Positions 43,586 to 53,826 are shown, counted from the stretch's first letter. The stretch is DNA of 64,000 nt from Clostridium manihotivorum (GCF_004015185.1 NZ_CP025746.1:3613776-3677775), one strand, 5' to 3'. The notes: generated by a model from the sequence alone, not told the origin. A program made the numbers and translations.

Positions 43586-44012
43586 TATCCTTTATTAGGA
43601 ATACTGGAAGTATTTCCTTTACCTTTATTAACGCTCTTATTGGTAGAACCTGTTTCTGAATCAGAATATTTTATAGTATTACTCTTATAATATTGATAAG
43701 CCTAGTATATCAGTAGTCCAGTGGCACAAATTAATACACCACCTACAACTACAGGTGCCGATAAAACTGTTGCTACTACTTCCACAGCTGCTACCCAAAG
43801 CTTCTACGAAGAAAATAAGTACAAAAGGACAGTTACAACTATAATCAGCCATGTTCACATGGTTATTCAAACAATAAGCAAACATGTTCGCAGATAGAAG
43901 CTCACCAGGAGTGCCAACTATACCATCCGCGTTAATAAATCTACCCCATTCAGGGCTATAATATCTTGATTGTAGATAATACAATCCAGTCTCGGTATCA
44001 TACCTTTACCCA
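43585..44012 (-). pseudogene. Orphan RHS tip 2 (decayed toxin cassette)
   Basis: It starts at the RHS core just before DTETGLYYLQSRYYSPEWGR and keeps FINADGIVG...FAYCLNNHVNMADY. Soon after, the frame shifts. In the neighbouring frame a hydrophobic, glycine/valine-rich helix is readable (ATVLSAPVVVGGVLICATG) and then a polar tail (NKSVNKGKGNTSSIPNKG) to a stop at 43585, with internal stops. This is a disabled RHS C-terminal cassette. It abuts the acetyltransferase remnant of the direct repeat. Confidence 0.75.
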
Positions 44013-44462
44013 AACTCCAAAGTCTTGGTATCTATCCAATTTTCTCAAACCTGAAATTCATTGGTATCACTGGCTTAGTTAGACTAGCCACAGTACACCA
44101 TTGCTAATACTAATGAACTTAGAACTGTCCGTTTCAAAAGCTGTTGCCAAATCAGCTTAGTTTCTACAATGATTTAGAAAACTTGTAGAACCATTAGTTT
44201 TCCATTACATCAAGTATTTTCATTGGTTTAAGATATGTTTCTACTAGTTTTCATTTGTTTTTCTAATGATACGCTAATTCTCATACTTATTTTGTAATTT
44301 TGCCACTAATTTTCATATAAACAAAAGCCCCAAGTATTATTAGTACTTGAGGTTTTTTTGTTGTTATAATAATCTTTAAAATTACAATTATATACCTAAT
44401 CTTAATTACCTTATTAGCTTCAATATATTTTTGAATGAAAAAACTAATATTGTTGTTTGAAT
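44013..44462. other. Intergenic between orphan tips, with a terminator
   Basis: A stem CCCCAAGTA/TACTTGAGG with A and T flanks at 44323-44359 probably ends the gene at 44463. The stretch 44013-44320 is non-coding; it may hold worn remnants of another cassette, but I could not show that. Confidence 0.45.
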
Positions 44463-44918
44463 TTAATTGGGTAAAAAATTGTATCTTTTTAATACTACTA
44501 ATATTAATAATAATATTAGTAGTATTATTAATATTATTATTAATATCTTCATAAAAAAACTTTCTCTTTTCCCCACATTTTTAAAGTAATTAACTGCTGC
44601 AATAATAAACATAGAAACAAAAGCTATTGTAGAAAACACATAAGTGTAATTATCTACGTACGAAAGTTCTATGTATTTACAAATTACTAAATAGTGAATA
44701 AACAGTGAGATAAATAATAATAAAGCTAGTAAGCTCATAACAATATGAAGTTTACCATATCCTTTTCGAATACTTTGAGCCAAATACACTATGGTTACAA
44801 AAGTAGAAGCAATAAAAAATATTGACTTAAACTCAATTGGTAGATATGCTAACCCCAAGTATCCCAACGCACCAAGCAGTACAAAAACTTGATTCATTAA
44901 ACCTCTATTATATTTCAT
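44463..44918 (-). CDS. Membrane protein, candidate immunity protein for orphan RHS tip 1
   Basis: 151 residues with about five transmembrane helices and few charged loops. AAAGGAGGT precedes the ATG. It begins 32 bases after the stop of the orphan RHS tip on the same strand, the usual place for an immunity gene. No family recognised. A membrane-resident immunity protein would suit a membrane-acting toxin, which the tip's glycine-rich hydrophobic tail suggests. The last codons are low complexity (ILIIILIILLILLLILVV), encoded by a near-perfect palindrome at 44491-44526. Confidence 0.6.
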   Translation of the reverse strand: MKYNRGLMNQVFVLLGALGYLGLAYLPIEFKSIFFIASTFVTIVYLAQSIRKGYGKLHIVMSLLALLLFISLFIHYLVICKYIELSYVDNYTYVFSTIAFVSMFIIAAVNYFKNVGKRESFFMKILIIILIILLILLLILVVLKRYNFLPN

Positions 44919-44950
44919 TTGTACCTCCTTTTAAATGTTATCAAAAACCT

Positions 44951-45672
44951 TTATTCCTTCTTTGTTTGGAATAAGTTATCTTTTAATTTTGTAGTTATAA
45001 AATTCAAACCTGCTCCAACTGCTACTGATATTGATGATCCTACTAAAAAACCTGCAAGTGTAGGAGCCCATATTTCTGCTGTTAAACCTGCAAAGGCCAC
45101 TACTCCGACAAATCCAATTAAATCTATAACTACTCTACCAGCTGCATCCCATTTGTTGTAATGTGATACATCATCTCTTATGTTAAAGCCAAGAGCAATA
45201 GTATTTAGTATTCCTACCTTTCCTATACCTGAGCTTATTTTCGCAACTTTAGGAATAGAGAAAAGATAATCAATTGGTTTTGTTATCTTTGATACAATTG
45301 TAGAAGCACCTTTACCTATAAATGAATCACCTACACCACCAGCAATCCCACCTCTGAGGGACGTTACCACTGATGAAATCCTATCAAGTACTTTGTTCGA
45401 ACCGTTGTTATTTGATATCTTACTAAAAGTAGAACCTATACTATCTCCAGCTATGCCTATCTCTCCACCATCATTGCAAATATAATTAGGCCTATATCCA
45501 TCGTTATCATGCATATTCACAGGATTATTCTTACAATATGCAAACATATTATGAGATAACAGTTCACCAGTTTGTCCAGCTACTCCATCCGAATTAATAA
45601 ACCTACCCCATTCAGGATTGTAGTAACGCGAATTCAGATAATATAGCCCAGTCTCGGTATCATACCTATACC
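44951..45672 (-). CDS. Orphan RHS tip 1 (core end plus unidentified membrane-type toxin domain)
   Basis: The homology to the full RHS gene begins at 45672 with RYDTETGLYYLNSRYYNPEWGRF and goes through FAYCKNNPVNMHDNDGY, after which the sequence is unique. The tail (~170 residues) contains GGIAGGVGDSFIGKGAST, then hydrophobic stretches (VVIDLIGFVGVVAFAGLTAEIWAPTLAGFLVGSSISVAVGAGL). Translation could only begin at the internal ATG at 45547 (198 codons), and that site has no convincing ribosome binding site, so this is a silent cassette rather than an expressed gene. It would give a new toxin if recombined onto the full gene. Confidence 0.7.
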
Positions 45673-45913
45673 TGAACTAATTGATCTTTAATAAAAATTA
45701 AGTACAATATACACTAGTAATATTTTCATTTATTTTATTGTTAGCTTAAAAACAAAATGCCAGCAGATTTTTACAATCCATTGGCACCTTCTTCAATTTA
45801 TATTAGTTTGTAGTAATTATAATAGAAAAAATCATACTTATTGATATTGCCCTTTTAAATATTTATTTAAATTTGTTATAATTAATCATTGAGATTCTAA
45901 CTAATTCACTAAA

Positions 45914-46243
45914 CTAATTAATTTTGACTAACCTAGATATATCAAAATCACTAACTGGTTTTAAATCATCAAAGTATCTTTCTTTAAATAACCCTTCTAT
46001 TGTAATGCATATTTCTTTTTTTGATACTTGTTTAACTATAATTAAATTAGATTCAATTGAATAATAAGATTGCTGTTCAATTTCATCATAAAAATCTTGC
46101 TTTAATCTTATCATATCATATATCTTCAAATTATATAACTTATCATCAATTCGCACATATACATCTAATCTATACCCCTTCTCATTAGCCTCAAACTCAC
46201 TTAATTCAGAATTATCCATAAAATATATTTCAATTTGATTCAT
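45914..46243 (-). CDS. Candidate immunity protein for the RHS toxin
   Basis: 109 residues, acidic, soluble, mixed alpha/beta (MNQIEIYFMDNSELSEFEAN, LYNLKIYDMIRLKQDF, ICITIEGLFKERYFDDL). GAGGTGATC precedes the ATG. It starts 20 bases after the stop of the 2,412-codon RHS gene, as immunity genes of polymorphic toxins do. No known immunity family was recognised. The assignment rests on position and size only. Confidence 0.65.
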   Translation of the reverse strand: MNQIEIYFMDNSELSEFEANEKGYRLDVYVRIDDKLYNLKIYDMIRLKQDFYDEIEQQSYYSIESNLIIVKQVSKKEICITIEGLFKERYFDDLKPVSDFDISRLVKIN

Positions 46244-46263
46244 TTGATCACCTCATTTAATAT

Positions 46264-49200
46264 TTAATTCATAGGAAATAATTCTATTTTATTTAACAAA
46301 TCTTGATATTCGTCTAATGACATTGATCTTGATGGTACTATTTCGTAATGCCCTTGATCCATACCTCTCTGTATGACATCTAATCCATCTGGTATTTTAT
46401 CTATTCTAAAAGCTCCACCAAATCTTGAGACTTTATCTGCATTAATATTTACTGAAATTCCATGAGTTGTCTTCAGTAAGCCTGTAATTTTATCAATTTT
46501 GACTTCATTTAATTTTACTGTCATACTATTACCTCCTCTAAAGACTGGTACATTGCATGTATTATGGACCAATATACCTAAATTCGATACAAAATAAGTA
46601 TGAAAATCATCAACCTCAAAGTTATATACCTTAACTTTTTCCTTAAGCCTTTCAATATGAACATCTGTTACATTTATTATTTTCCCTGAAGACTCTAGTA
46701 AGCTATCTCCTTGTCTTAAGTCTTTAGCTTCTATCCATCCCTTTCCGACCACCCAAAACTTGTGTCCTTCTGTAGAATCTATTTTAGTATCACCTATACT
46801 TACATGAACAAGTGTATCAAATTCGTGAACAAAGGTTTGTTTCACTTTCTTATACTCTTTTTCACCTGTTTCTGGATTTTCAGAATAAACCTCATCCCCA
46901 ACTTTTATATTCTCAATTGATTTAATACCATCTTCCGTTTGAATCTTTGTTCCTGCTACGAAACAATTAAATTCTGAGCATGCACCTACAATTTCATTTA
47001 TTCTTTCTTCGGAAGCTATACTACGACATAAGCCTTCTACCATCGAACTAATTTCTTGAGCGAAGTTGTTTATGGCAGATTGAATTCCTGCAAAATATGC
47101 TTCCCACATCTTTTGAGATTGCGATGGTTTCTTACCAGATTCTCCAAACATCCAAGATATTAAATTATCCATCCAGTCATATCCATCTGGGTCAAATCTA
47201 GTAACCGGATTATTACCACAATATGCAAATACATTATGGGATAATAATTCACCTAAGCTACCAGCTACTGAATCAGCATTAATAAACCTACCCCATTCAG
47301 GATTATAATATCTTGATTGTAAATAGTATAATCCAGTCTCGGTATCATACCTATACCCTCTATATCTATAAGGATTTTTAACTCCTACAGTATCTTTTAG
47401 ACTTCCTGTTATTGATATAAGTTTTCCCCAAGTATCGTAAGTATAACTTACTACTTGGTTTCCTGAAGTGTCTATTAAGCCTATTATATCACTTTGGGCA
47501 TTTCTTACATAGAAGTATTCTGTGCCGTTTAGTATCATGCTAACTAGTTTTCCATTAGCATCGTAATTATATCTTATGCTTGTACCTTCTTCATCTTGCT
47601 GAGATATTACTTTATCTCCATCTAGATAGTACTTTGTAGTTACTCCATTTACACGCTTTTCTGTTCTTATTCCTGCATCATTATATTTAAAGCCTACGTC
47701 ACGACCATCGCTTAAAATCATATACGCTAGTTGTCTTCCAGACTTCCACCCAAAGGTATTACCATTATAAGACAATGGATTTCCTATTTGGTCATAAGTT
47801 ATGCTCTTTCCATTGTAAGAAGTTAGTTTATCCTTCCAATTACCATCTCCATAGCTGTAACTAACATTATTTGTTGCAGTTCCTAAATTTCCTGTTGTGT
47901 ATGGATACTGTACTTTACTTACAATATTTCCACCAGCATCATAGCTATACACCATAGAATAATTTAATGTTTGATTGTCTTCTCTTGTAACTTCATTAAG
48001 CTCATTATAAGTATAAGATATGGTTTGTCCATTTTGTGATATACTTTTTATATTTCCATTGGCATCATAGGTGTAACCTATGTTGTTCCCATTATTACTA
48101 ATGGTACCTATTTTATTGGAATCCTTGGAATCTGATCCTGGCTTAACTATATATATTCTTAAAGCCTCAAGTCTTAGGCTCTGACCTGTAGTCCCTGCCA
48201 TAGCTCCGTCCTGTACTGGTTCTGTCCATCCTTTATCTTGTAATTGAGCTTGATACCAAACATGATAACCTGCTGGGGCATTTACTAAATTTATTTTTAT
48301 TGCCTCAATTTGATAGTTTGAAGCTATAGCACCTGCATTTGTTCCTCCATAAACAGGATCTTGCCAGCCTATGTTAGATACATGGGTCTGATATTGAATT
48401 TTCATTTTATTCAGAGGATTATTTGTATCTGTAGGAACGTTAGTTAAATTCATATTGATTTCTTGATACTTCAAGGATTGTCCTACAGTTCCAGATAATT
48501 CACCATCTAATTTTGTTTTTTGCCAGCCCACAGTGTCTACATAACCATTATAGTTTACCCCGATACCTGAAGCCATAGCCCCTGGAGCATAACTATAATT
48601 AACATTGTACTGAGTAGCTCCTGTCTTTATAACATTGTTTGTCAACCTTCCCAAAGAATCATAATTATTATCATACTCGTCGGCTCCATAGGTAGTACTC
48701 TTTAGTTTATTATCAGCATCATAACTATAGTTTACGGTGTATGATTTGCCAGATGAATTGTAGTTTATAGAGCTAATATTATTATTATTGTCGTAATTGT
48801 AACTTATATTTTCAAATGAATCAGAAACTTTTACTAACCTATTAGAATTATCATATACATATCTATAACTAACGTGGTTTTCTAAATCGTTTTTATAAGC
48901 TAAATTACCAGCAGCATCATATTGATAAGTATAGCTCGGCAACTCTACAAATATCTTTATAGCTTCTATCCTTCTATTCTGTCCTACTGTTCCAGCTATA
49001 TCACCATTTGATACAGGATCCATCCATCCAATACCATCAGCATATACTTGATATCTTACATTATAACCTTCTGGAGCTCCTTCAAGTTGAATTCTTAATG
49101 CCTCTATACTTAGTGATTGTCCAACAGTCCCTGCTATACCTCCATCATATACCCAGTTCTGCCACCCTACATTCTGAACATGAGCCATATACTTTATCTT

Positions 49201-52200
49201 CATACCAGAAGGTGCATTGGTTAGCTGAACTTTTAAAGACTCTAATCTTAACCCTTGACCTGTTGTCCCAGCTAAACTGTTGTCACTTGACCAAGGATTC
49301 TGCCATCCTATATTTTGAAGTTGTGCATCATACGTAACTCCAACAGTAGTATTACCACCTACATTCCTCGATAAAATTCTATTAGAATTATCATAATAAT
49401 TACTTACCGATTGTCCATTTCCATAAGTGGATTTTGTTAATAAACTAGTTCTTGGTTCATAGGTATTAGTAATTAAGTTTTGGTTTCCTACAGATACACT
49501 GGTATTATTGCCCAAAGAATCATAAGCAAAATTATAGTTAAAGCCATTATGGGTAATCTGACTTATTTTATCATTCTGATAACCATAGCTATTAGTTATC
49601 TGCTGTCCGCTTACATTCTTACTAGTACTTGTTAGATTATCAACACTATCATAAGTATTACTTGTCTTACTTCCTTTCGGGTCAGTTATACTATTTAATA
49701 ACCCTTTGCTTTCATCAAAATCATAACTTACTGTATTACCCATACTGTCTGTTAAAGACTTTATATAGTTACCACTGGAAGTATAATCAGCTTTTGTTTG
49801 AATATAGTCAGCTCCATCGCCTACTCTTGCACTAACTGCATTTCCATTGCTATCATAATTAAAGCTATAATTTACGTTAGCAGCTGATGTTCCTCTTGTA
49901 AGATTATGTTTACTGTCATACTCGTACTTAAATGAGTTACCTTTTGGATCTACAGCTTTTAAAACGTCATTATTGCCATTATACTCAAACTTAGAGTTTT
50001 GTGTTGCCAGATCAGCAGTGGATACTAAATTACCCTTTGAATCATATTGGTAACTCTTCGAAAACTCTTCTTTGTATAATTGGACTCCATCAAAATATGC
50101 AGTATTTGCATTATCTCCATATACATAAAATATATCTATTTTTGAATAATCTGAATTAGTTACGCATCTTCCAGATATATATTGCCAATCATTAGAGTCT
50201 TTGTTGAAATCGAAATTCACACTTTGACTTCCACTTGAACCGCTAAAGACAGCCTGCAACTGAAAAGTACCGCTTGGAACTGAATACGCTTTTGCCCAAG
50301 CACCAACTGTGTAAATATCTCCTGCTTTTCCTTTTATATTAATCGATTGACCTAATTTCTTTTGTACTCCATAAGAACCACTTACTTGATATACAGAATT
50401 ATCTAGGTTTGCTGGGTGATCAGAATCACTAGTAGAAACTAATCCATCAGAGCCTCCTGTGCTAATAGTATTCCATCTATTAGGTGTTCCAGATGCTCCT
50501 GTTAAATCACCATTATCTACTAAGTTATATCTGTTTGCTACACCACCTTCTTCTAATTGCATACTATCAAAATACGCTGTACCAGTTTCTTGGAGCATAC
50601 TAACTCTAGTTAGTACATTGTAATCCGCTGCATCCATAGGAAGATTAAAAGTCGTTTGTAACTTCTGCCAGTCATTACTTCCATTTAAATAGTTAGAATC
50701 TATACGCTGATAGTTACCAGATTTATCTTTATAATAAAAACTTATTACCGCACCTTCTCCGTTAGTATTAGATACATTTACAGTCTTTACATAAGCTGAA
50801 AAAGTATAGGTTTTTCCTGGCTTCAATATATTCCACTGATCAAAATACTGTCTACTTACATTATCTGTCTTATTTATCGCTAAGCTTTGATTGCCCATAT
50901 AACTAACTGCTGATGTAAAACTGCTTGATCCACTACCACCATCTGTACCAACTCCCCATGAATCTGAGTTTTCAGCATCATGATTTGCAAGTAAGTTAAT
51001 TACAGTCTTTTCAAGCTTTGATTCTGATGTTACCTTTGAAGCATTTGTGCTGTCAGTATATTTATAATACTGAGCACTGCCATCTGCATCCTTCATACAC
51101 AGGGTCTTTCCTACATTATCAAATTGATATATACTTCTTCTTCCTTTAACATCAGTAAATGTAGTGCTATTATTCCCGTAGGACACGCTTAATTCATCAC
51201 CTAAGGCTCCATTGGTATTTGATTCTAAAAGATGACTTACTCTATGCGGAGCAATCCCATAATATTGATAAGAGATTCTGTATCCATCATAATTTGTTGC
51301 ACTAACTAAATTATGATTACCATCATAAGAGTAACTGGATGATTTATTATCTGGATAAGTAATTGTAGTTAAATTGCCATTTCCATCATAATTATAAGCT
51401 GTAGTCCTACCTGCTGTATCTTGAATTGATGTTAGTATTCCAGAAGAATTATAATTTAAAGAAGTAACTCTCCCTGATCCGTCTGTGACTTTTGTAATAT
51501 TCCTAACTCCACTACTTGAGGTTCCACCATAAGTAAATGTAATAGTATTACCATTAGCATCCTTTATATAATTTAAGTCATTAGTTGAGGAACTAAAGTT
51601 TATCTTATTATTTTTCTTATCGCTAATTGATAAAGATCCATCCCCTTCTTTTGTTAGTGAGAGTCCTAAATTTAATTCATCATTTATTGGCATTGAGCCT
51701 GAATTTTGAAAATAATGTTTAGTACCATCTTCATCTGTATACTTATAGTATTGAGTATTATTTATGGTCTGACTCTCTAATCTTTGATTTATATTAAGTC
51801 TCCATCCAGATCCAAAACCTATATTAGAAGTAGTAATATCATTACTATTAAAAACATGATTTATTGATACAGGCATTCTGCTTCCACTCATATCAATGTC
51901 ATTGTGAGTAAATATTAGATTACCATTATAATCATTAATATAGGATGTACCGGCTCTCCCTACATTTTGAGAGTGATATGTCCAGTAGTTCTCGATTCCA
52001 CTATTATTTATATAGTTGAAAGAAATCATTGGTCTTGCGGAGGTAAAAGCATCATTCATATCAGAAGACCAGAAGGCAGTGTACTTTGAAGAATTATCTT
52101 GTTCCAACATAATTCCATAATTATTGCCAGTTGTGAACCACTGCTTTACAATACTAGTAACGTCCCAGTTTACCCATTGATTCTGATTACTTGTAATCAT

Positions 52201-53502
52201 ATTTAAGGCCTCAATATGAGAATCATAGCTTGGTTGTGTACTCCAAGTCAAGTTACTTGTATCAAAGTTTTGAGTTACATTGTGGACATTTACTTGATTT
52301 GAAGCTACGCTGCTTACATCTGAGCATTGAAGTAAGTTCAATTGGGCATTTGTTATCATATCTCCAGTTGAGAGTGTAGGTAAATCAAACTTAATGTAAG
52401 TTCTACAAGTGCCTACATTACCTGGTGTTAGACCAACCCTCACATATTGATTATTGCATTTGTTTTCAGTATCAATTGATGCTACAAAAGTATCGTGAAT
52501 CTTGCTAGAATCTAATGAAGTTTGCATTGATGGGTCTATGGTTACTGGATATACTCTATCACTACTACTTAACCAGGTTTTATCAGGAGTTAAGGTTAAT
52601 AAATATCCGTCCTTAGATTGATTAATAGCTACCTCAATTTTATCACTGGAGTTGTCTACCTTATCATACATATAAGGTGCTTCTATTTGAAATACTTTTT
52701 TTGACTTGTCCTTAGAATCAAAGAATATTATTGATTTATCTTGTTGTAAAATTGGCGTAACATTTTTTGTATTTATGTTAAAGGAAAAGCTAGTATTATC
52801 ATTATATTTATTAATAATTAAGTTTTCTTTAATATCACTACCATTTAAAATATACTGCAAATCCGTATTGTCATACACATTTTGAAAATTTACCTGTGAA
52901 GTAATATTCTTTAAATCCTTAATTTTTTCATTAGTCTTCAAATCTTCCTTTATCTGTTGTTTTTCATCTGAGGTTACTTTTGTCAACTCCTTATCGTTAT
53001 TAACCTCATTTTCTACACTTTTATCTATATCATCATTTATTTTATTTTCATCTGCAGTAACCACCGATGCTTTTGATGATTGAACATTTGATAAGCTCCA
53101 GTTTATTTCGTACTTATCTTTTTTCATTTGTACAAGCTTCTTTGAAGATGAATTCTTTGAAATTTTAACCTTTATGTTATTCTCTTTATTTTCCAATACA
53201 TTATTTCCATCATCATCTTTATCTTTCGATTCCTCTAAAGTATTGTCAATATCTTTCCACTGACCACCGTCTTGATAGTGAATTGCTGAGTTGTATTGAT
53301 CTACTTCAAAGCTTCCATCTTCCTTTTGAAATTTTTTGCTGTTTTCTGTTCTTTCATTTGTCAATTCTTTTGTTATCTTCTTTGACTTCTGATTTTTTAC
53401 AACAGATGTATTAGTACTATTTTCAGCATTGCAACTATTACTCTTGTTATCTTTAGCAAAAACAGGTATTTGCATTGAAGAAACTAAAAAACAAATAACC
53501 AA
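46264..53502 (-). CDS. Giant secreted RHS/YD-repeat polymorphic toxin with ChW repeats, Hint domain and C-terminal toxin; start frameshifted
   Basis: 2,412 codons are open. Order: charged region; DNRLRE-like domain (~310-500); RHS/YD repeats from ~560; two carbohydrate-binding-like domains (~830-1150); more YD repeats; two clusters of three ChW repeats (~1390-1520, ~1640-1790; e.g. IGWQNPW...GTTGQGLRLESLKVQL); more YD repeats; RHS core (TETGLYYLQSRYYNPEWGRF, ~2055); a pretoxin Hint domain from CFVAGTKI (~2178) to VHNTC (~2315); then a ~97-residue toxin-like tail (FRGGNSMTVKLNEV ... HYEIVPSRSMSLDEYQDLL). The likely start is the ATG at 53534 with GGGAGG upstream; one missing A in a six-A run breaks the signal peptide (MSNTKKLISLLLVICFLVSS if restored). 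Confidence 0.93.
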   Translation of the reverse strand: MVICFLVSSMQIPVFAKDNKSNSCNAENSTNTSVVKNQKSKKITKELTNERTENSKKFQKEDGSFEVDQYNSAIHYQDGGQWKDIDNTLEESKDKDDDGNNVLENKENNIKVKISKNSSSKKLVQMKKDKYEINWSLSNVQSSKASVVTADENKINDDIDKSVENEVNNDKELTKVTSDEKQQIKEDLKTNEKIKDLKNITSQVNFQNVYDNTDLQYILNGSDIKENLIINKYNDNTSFSFNINTKNVTPILQQDKSIIFFDSKDKSKKVFQIEAPYMYDKVDNSSDKIEVAINQSKDGYLLTLTPDKTWLSSSDRVYPVTIDPSMQTSLDSSKIHDTFVASIDTENKCNNQYVRVGLTPGNVGTCRTYIKFDLPTLSTGDMITNAQLNLLQCSDVSSVASNQVNVHNVTQNFDTSNLTWSTQPSYDSHIEALNMITSNQNQWVNWDVTSIVKQWFTTGNNYGIMLEQDNSSKYTAFWSSDMNDAFTSARPMISFNYINNSGIENYWTYHSQNVGRAGTSYINDYNGNLIFTHNDIDMSGSRMPVSINHVFNSNDITTSNIGFGSGWRLNINQRLESQTINNTQYYKYTDEDGTKHYFQNSGSMPINDELNLGLSLTKEGDGSLSISDKKNNKINFSSSTNDLNYIKDANGNTITFTYGGTSSSGVRNITKVTDGSGRVTSLNYNSSGILTSIQDTAGRTTAYNYDGNGNLTTITYPDNKSSSYSYDGNHNLVSATNYDGYRISYQYYGIAPHRVSHLLESNTNGALGDELSVSYGNNSTTFTDVKGRRSIYQFDNVGKTLCMKDADGSAQYYKYTDSTNASKVTSESKLEKTVINLLANHDAENSDSWGVGTDGGSGSSSFTSAVSYMGNQSLAINKTDNVSRQYFDQWNILKPGKTYTFSAYVKTVNVSNTNGEGAVISFYYKDKSGNYQRIDSNYLNGSNDWQKLQTTFNLPMDAADYNVLTRVSMLQETGTAYFDSMQLEEGGVANRYNLVDNGDLTGASGTPNRWNTISTGGSDGLVSTSDSDHPANLDNSVYQVSGSYGVQKKLGQSINIKGKAGDIYTVGAWAKAYSVPSGTFQLQAVFSGSSGSQSVNFDFNKDSNDWQYISGRCVTNSDYSKIDIFYVYGDNANTAYFDGVQLYKEEFSKSYQYDSKGNLVSTADLATQNSKFEYNGNNDVLKAVDPKGNSFKYEYDSKHNLTRGTSAANVNYSFNYDSNGNAVSARVGDGADYIQTKADYTSSGNYIKSLTDSMGNTVSYDFDESKGLLNSITDPKGSKTSNTYDSVDNLTSTSKNVSGQQITNSYGYQNDKISQITHNGFNYNFAYDSLGNNTSVSVGNQNLITNTYEPRTSLLTKSTYGNGQSVSNYYDNSNRILSRNVGGNTTVGVTYDAQLQNIGWQNPWSSDNSLAGTTGQGLRLESLKVQLTNAPSGMKIKYMAHVQNVGWQNWVYDGGIAGTVGQSLSIEALRIQLEGAPEGYNVRYQVYADGIGWMDPVSNGDIAGTVGQNRRIEAIKIFVELPSYTYQYDAAGNLAYKNDLENHVSYRYVYDNSNRLVKVSDSFENISYNYDNNNNISSINYNSSGKSYTVNYSYDADNKLKSTTYGADEYDNNYDSLGRLTNNVIKTGATQYNVNYSYAPGAMASGIGVNYNGYVDTVGWQKTKLDGELSGTVGQSLKYQEINMNLTNVPTDTNNPLNKMKIQYQTHVSNIGWQDPVYGGTNAGAIASNYQIEAIKINLVNAPAGYHVWYQAQLQDKGWTEPVQDGAMAGTTGQSLRLEALRIYIVKPGSDSKDSNKIGTISNNGNNIGYTYDANGNIKSISQNGQTISYTYNELNEVTREDNQTLNYSMVYSYDAGGNIVSKVQYPYTTGNLGTATNNVSYSYGDGNWKDKLTSYNGKSITYDQIGNPLSYNGNTFGWKSGRQLAYMILSDGRDVGFKYNDAGIRTEKRVNGVTTKYYLDGDKVISQQDEEGTSIRYNYDANGKLVSMILNGTEYFYVRNAQSDIIGLIDTSGNQVVSYTYDTWGKLISITGSLKDTVGVKNPYRYRGYRYDTETGLYYLQSRYYNPEWGRFINADSVAGSLGELLSHNVFAYCGNNPVTRFDPDGYDWMDNLISWMFGESGKKPSQSQKMWEAYFAGIQSAINNFAQEISSMVEGLCRSIASEERINEIVGACSEFNCFVAGTKIQTEDGIKSIENIKVGDEVYSENPETGEKEYKKVKQTFVHEFDTLVHVSIGDTKIDSTEGHKFWVVGKGWIEAKDLRQGDSLLESSGKIINVTDVHIERLKEKVKVYNFEVDDFHTYFVSNLGILVHNTCNVPVFRGGNSMTVKLNEVKIDKITGLLKTTHGISVNINADKVSRFGGAFRIDKIPDGLDVIQRGMDQGHYEIVPSRSMSLDEYQDLLNKIELFPMN

Positions 53503-53826
53503 TAGTAGTGAAATAAGTTTTTTGTATTTGACATATAAACCCTCCCTATAACATAATTTAACAACTTCATTGTATCATGTTATATATATCCCTTTATGTC
53601 AAATACTGTAATGATTTCCCTATTTTTTTGTTATGCTTTTTGTCACTAAATTTAAAAACATTACATATTATCCCACAAAATCGTAACAAAGAAAGTAATT
53701 ATTCAGGTATTCAAATAACTGCATAAATATTATAGAATTATTTTCCACAAAACCCTTTCTCTTATCGTTAGTTTTTGATATTATAAAGCCTGTCTAAAAA
53801 AAACTAATTATAAGCTGGTGACTTCC
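53503..53826. other. Promoter region of the RHS gene
   Basis: Contains the start region (ATG 53532-53534, GGGAGG just upstream) and ~290 bases of AT-rich DNA up to a transposase remnant. No clear operator recognised. Confidence 0.4.

Noticed and set aside
49008-49337. Plus-strand frames within the RHS gene
   Set aside because: They are antisense shadows of the ChW region, with no start signals; the composition follows the coding strand.
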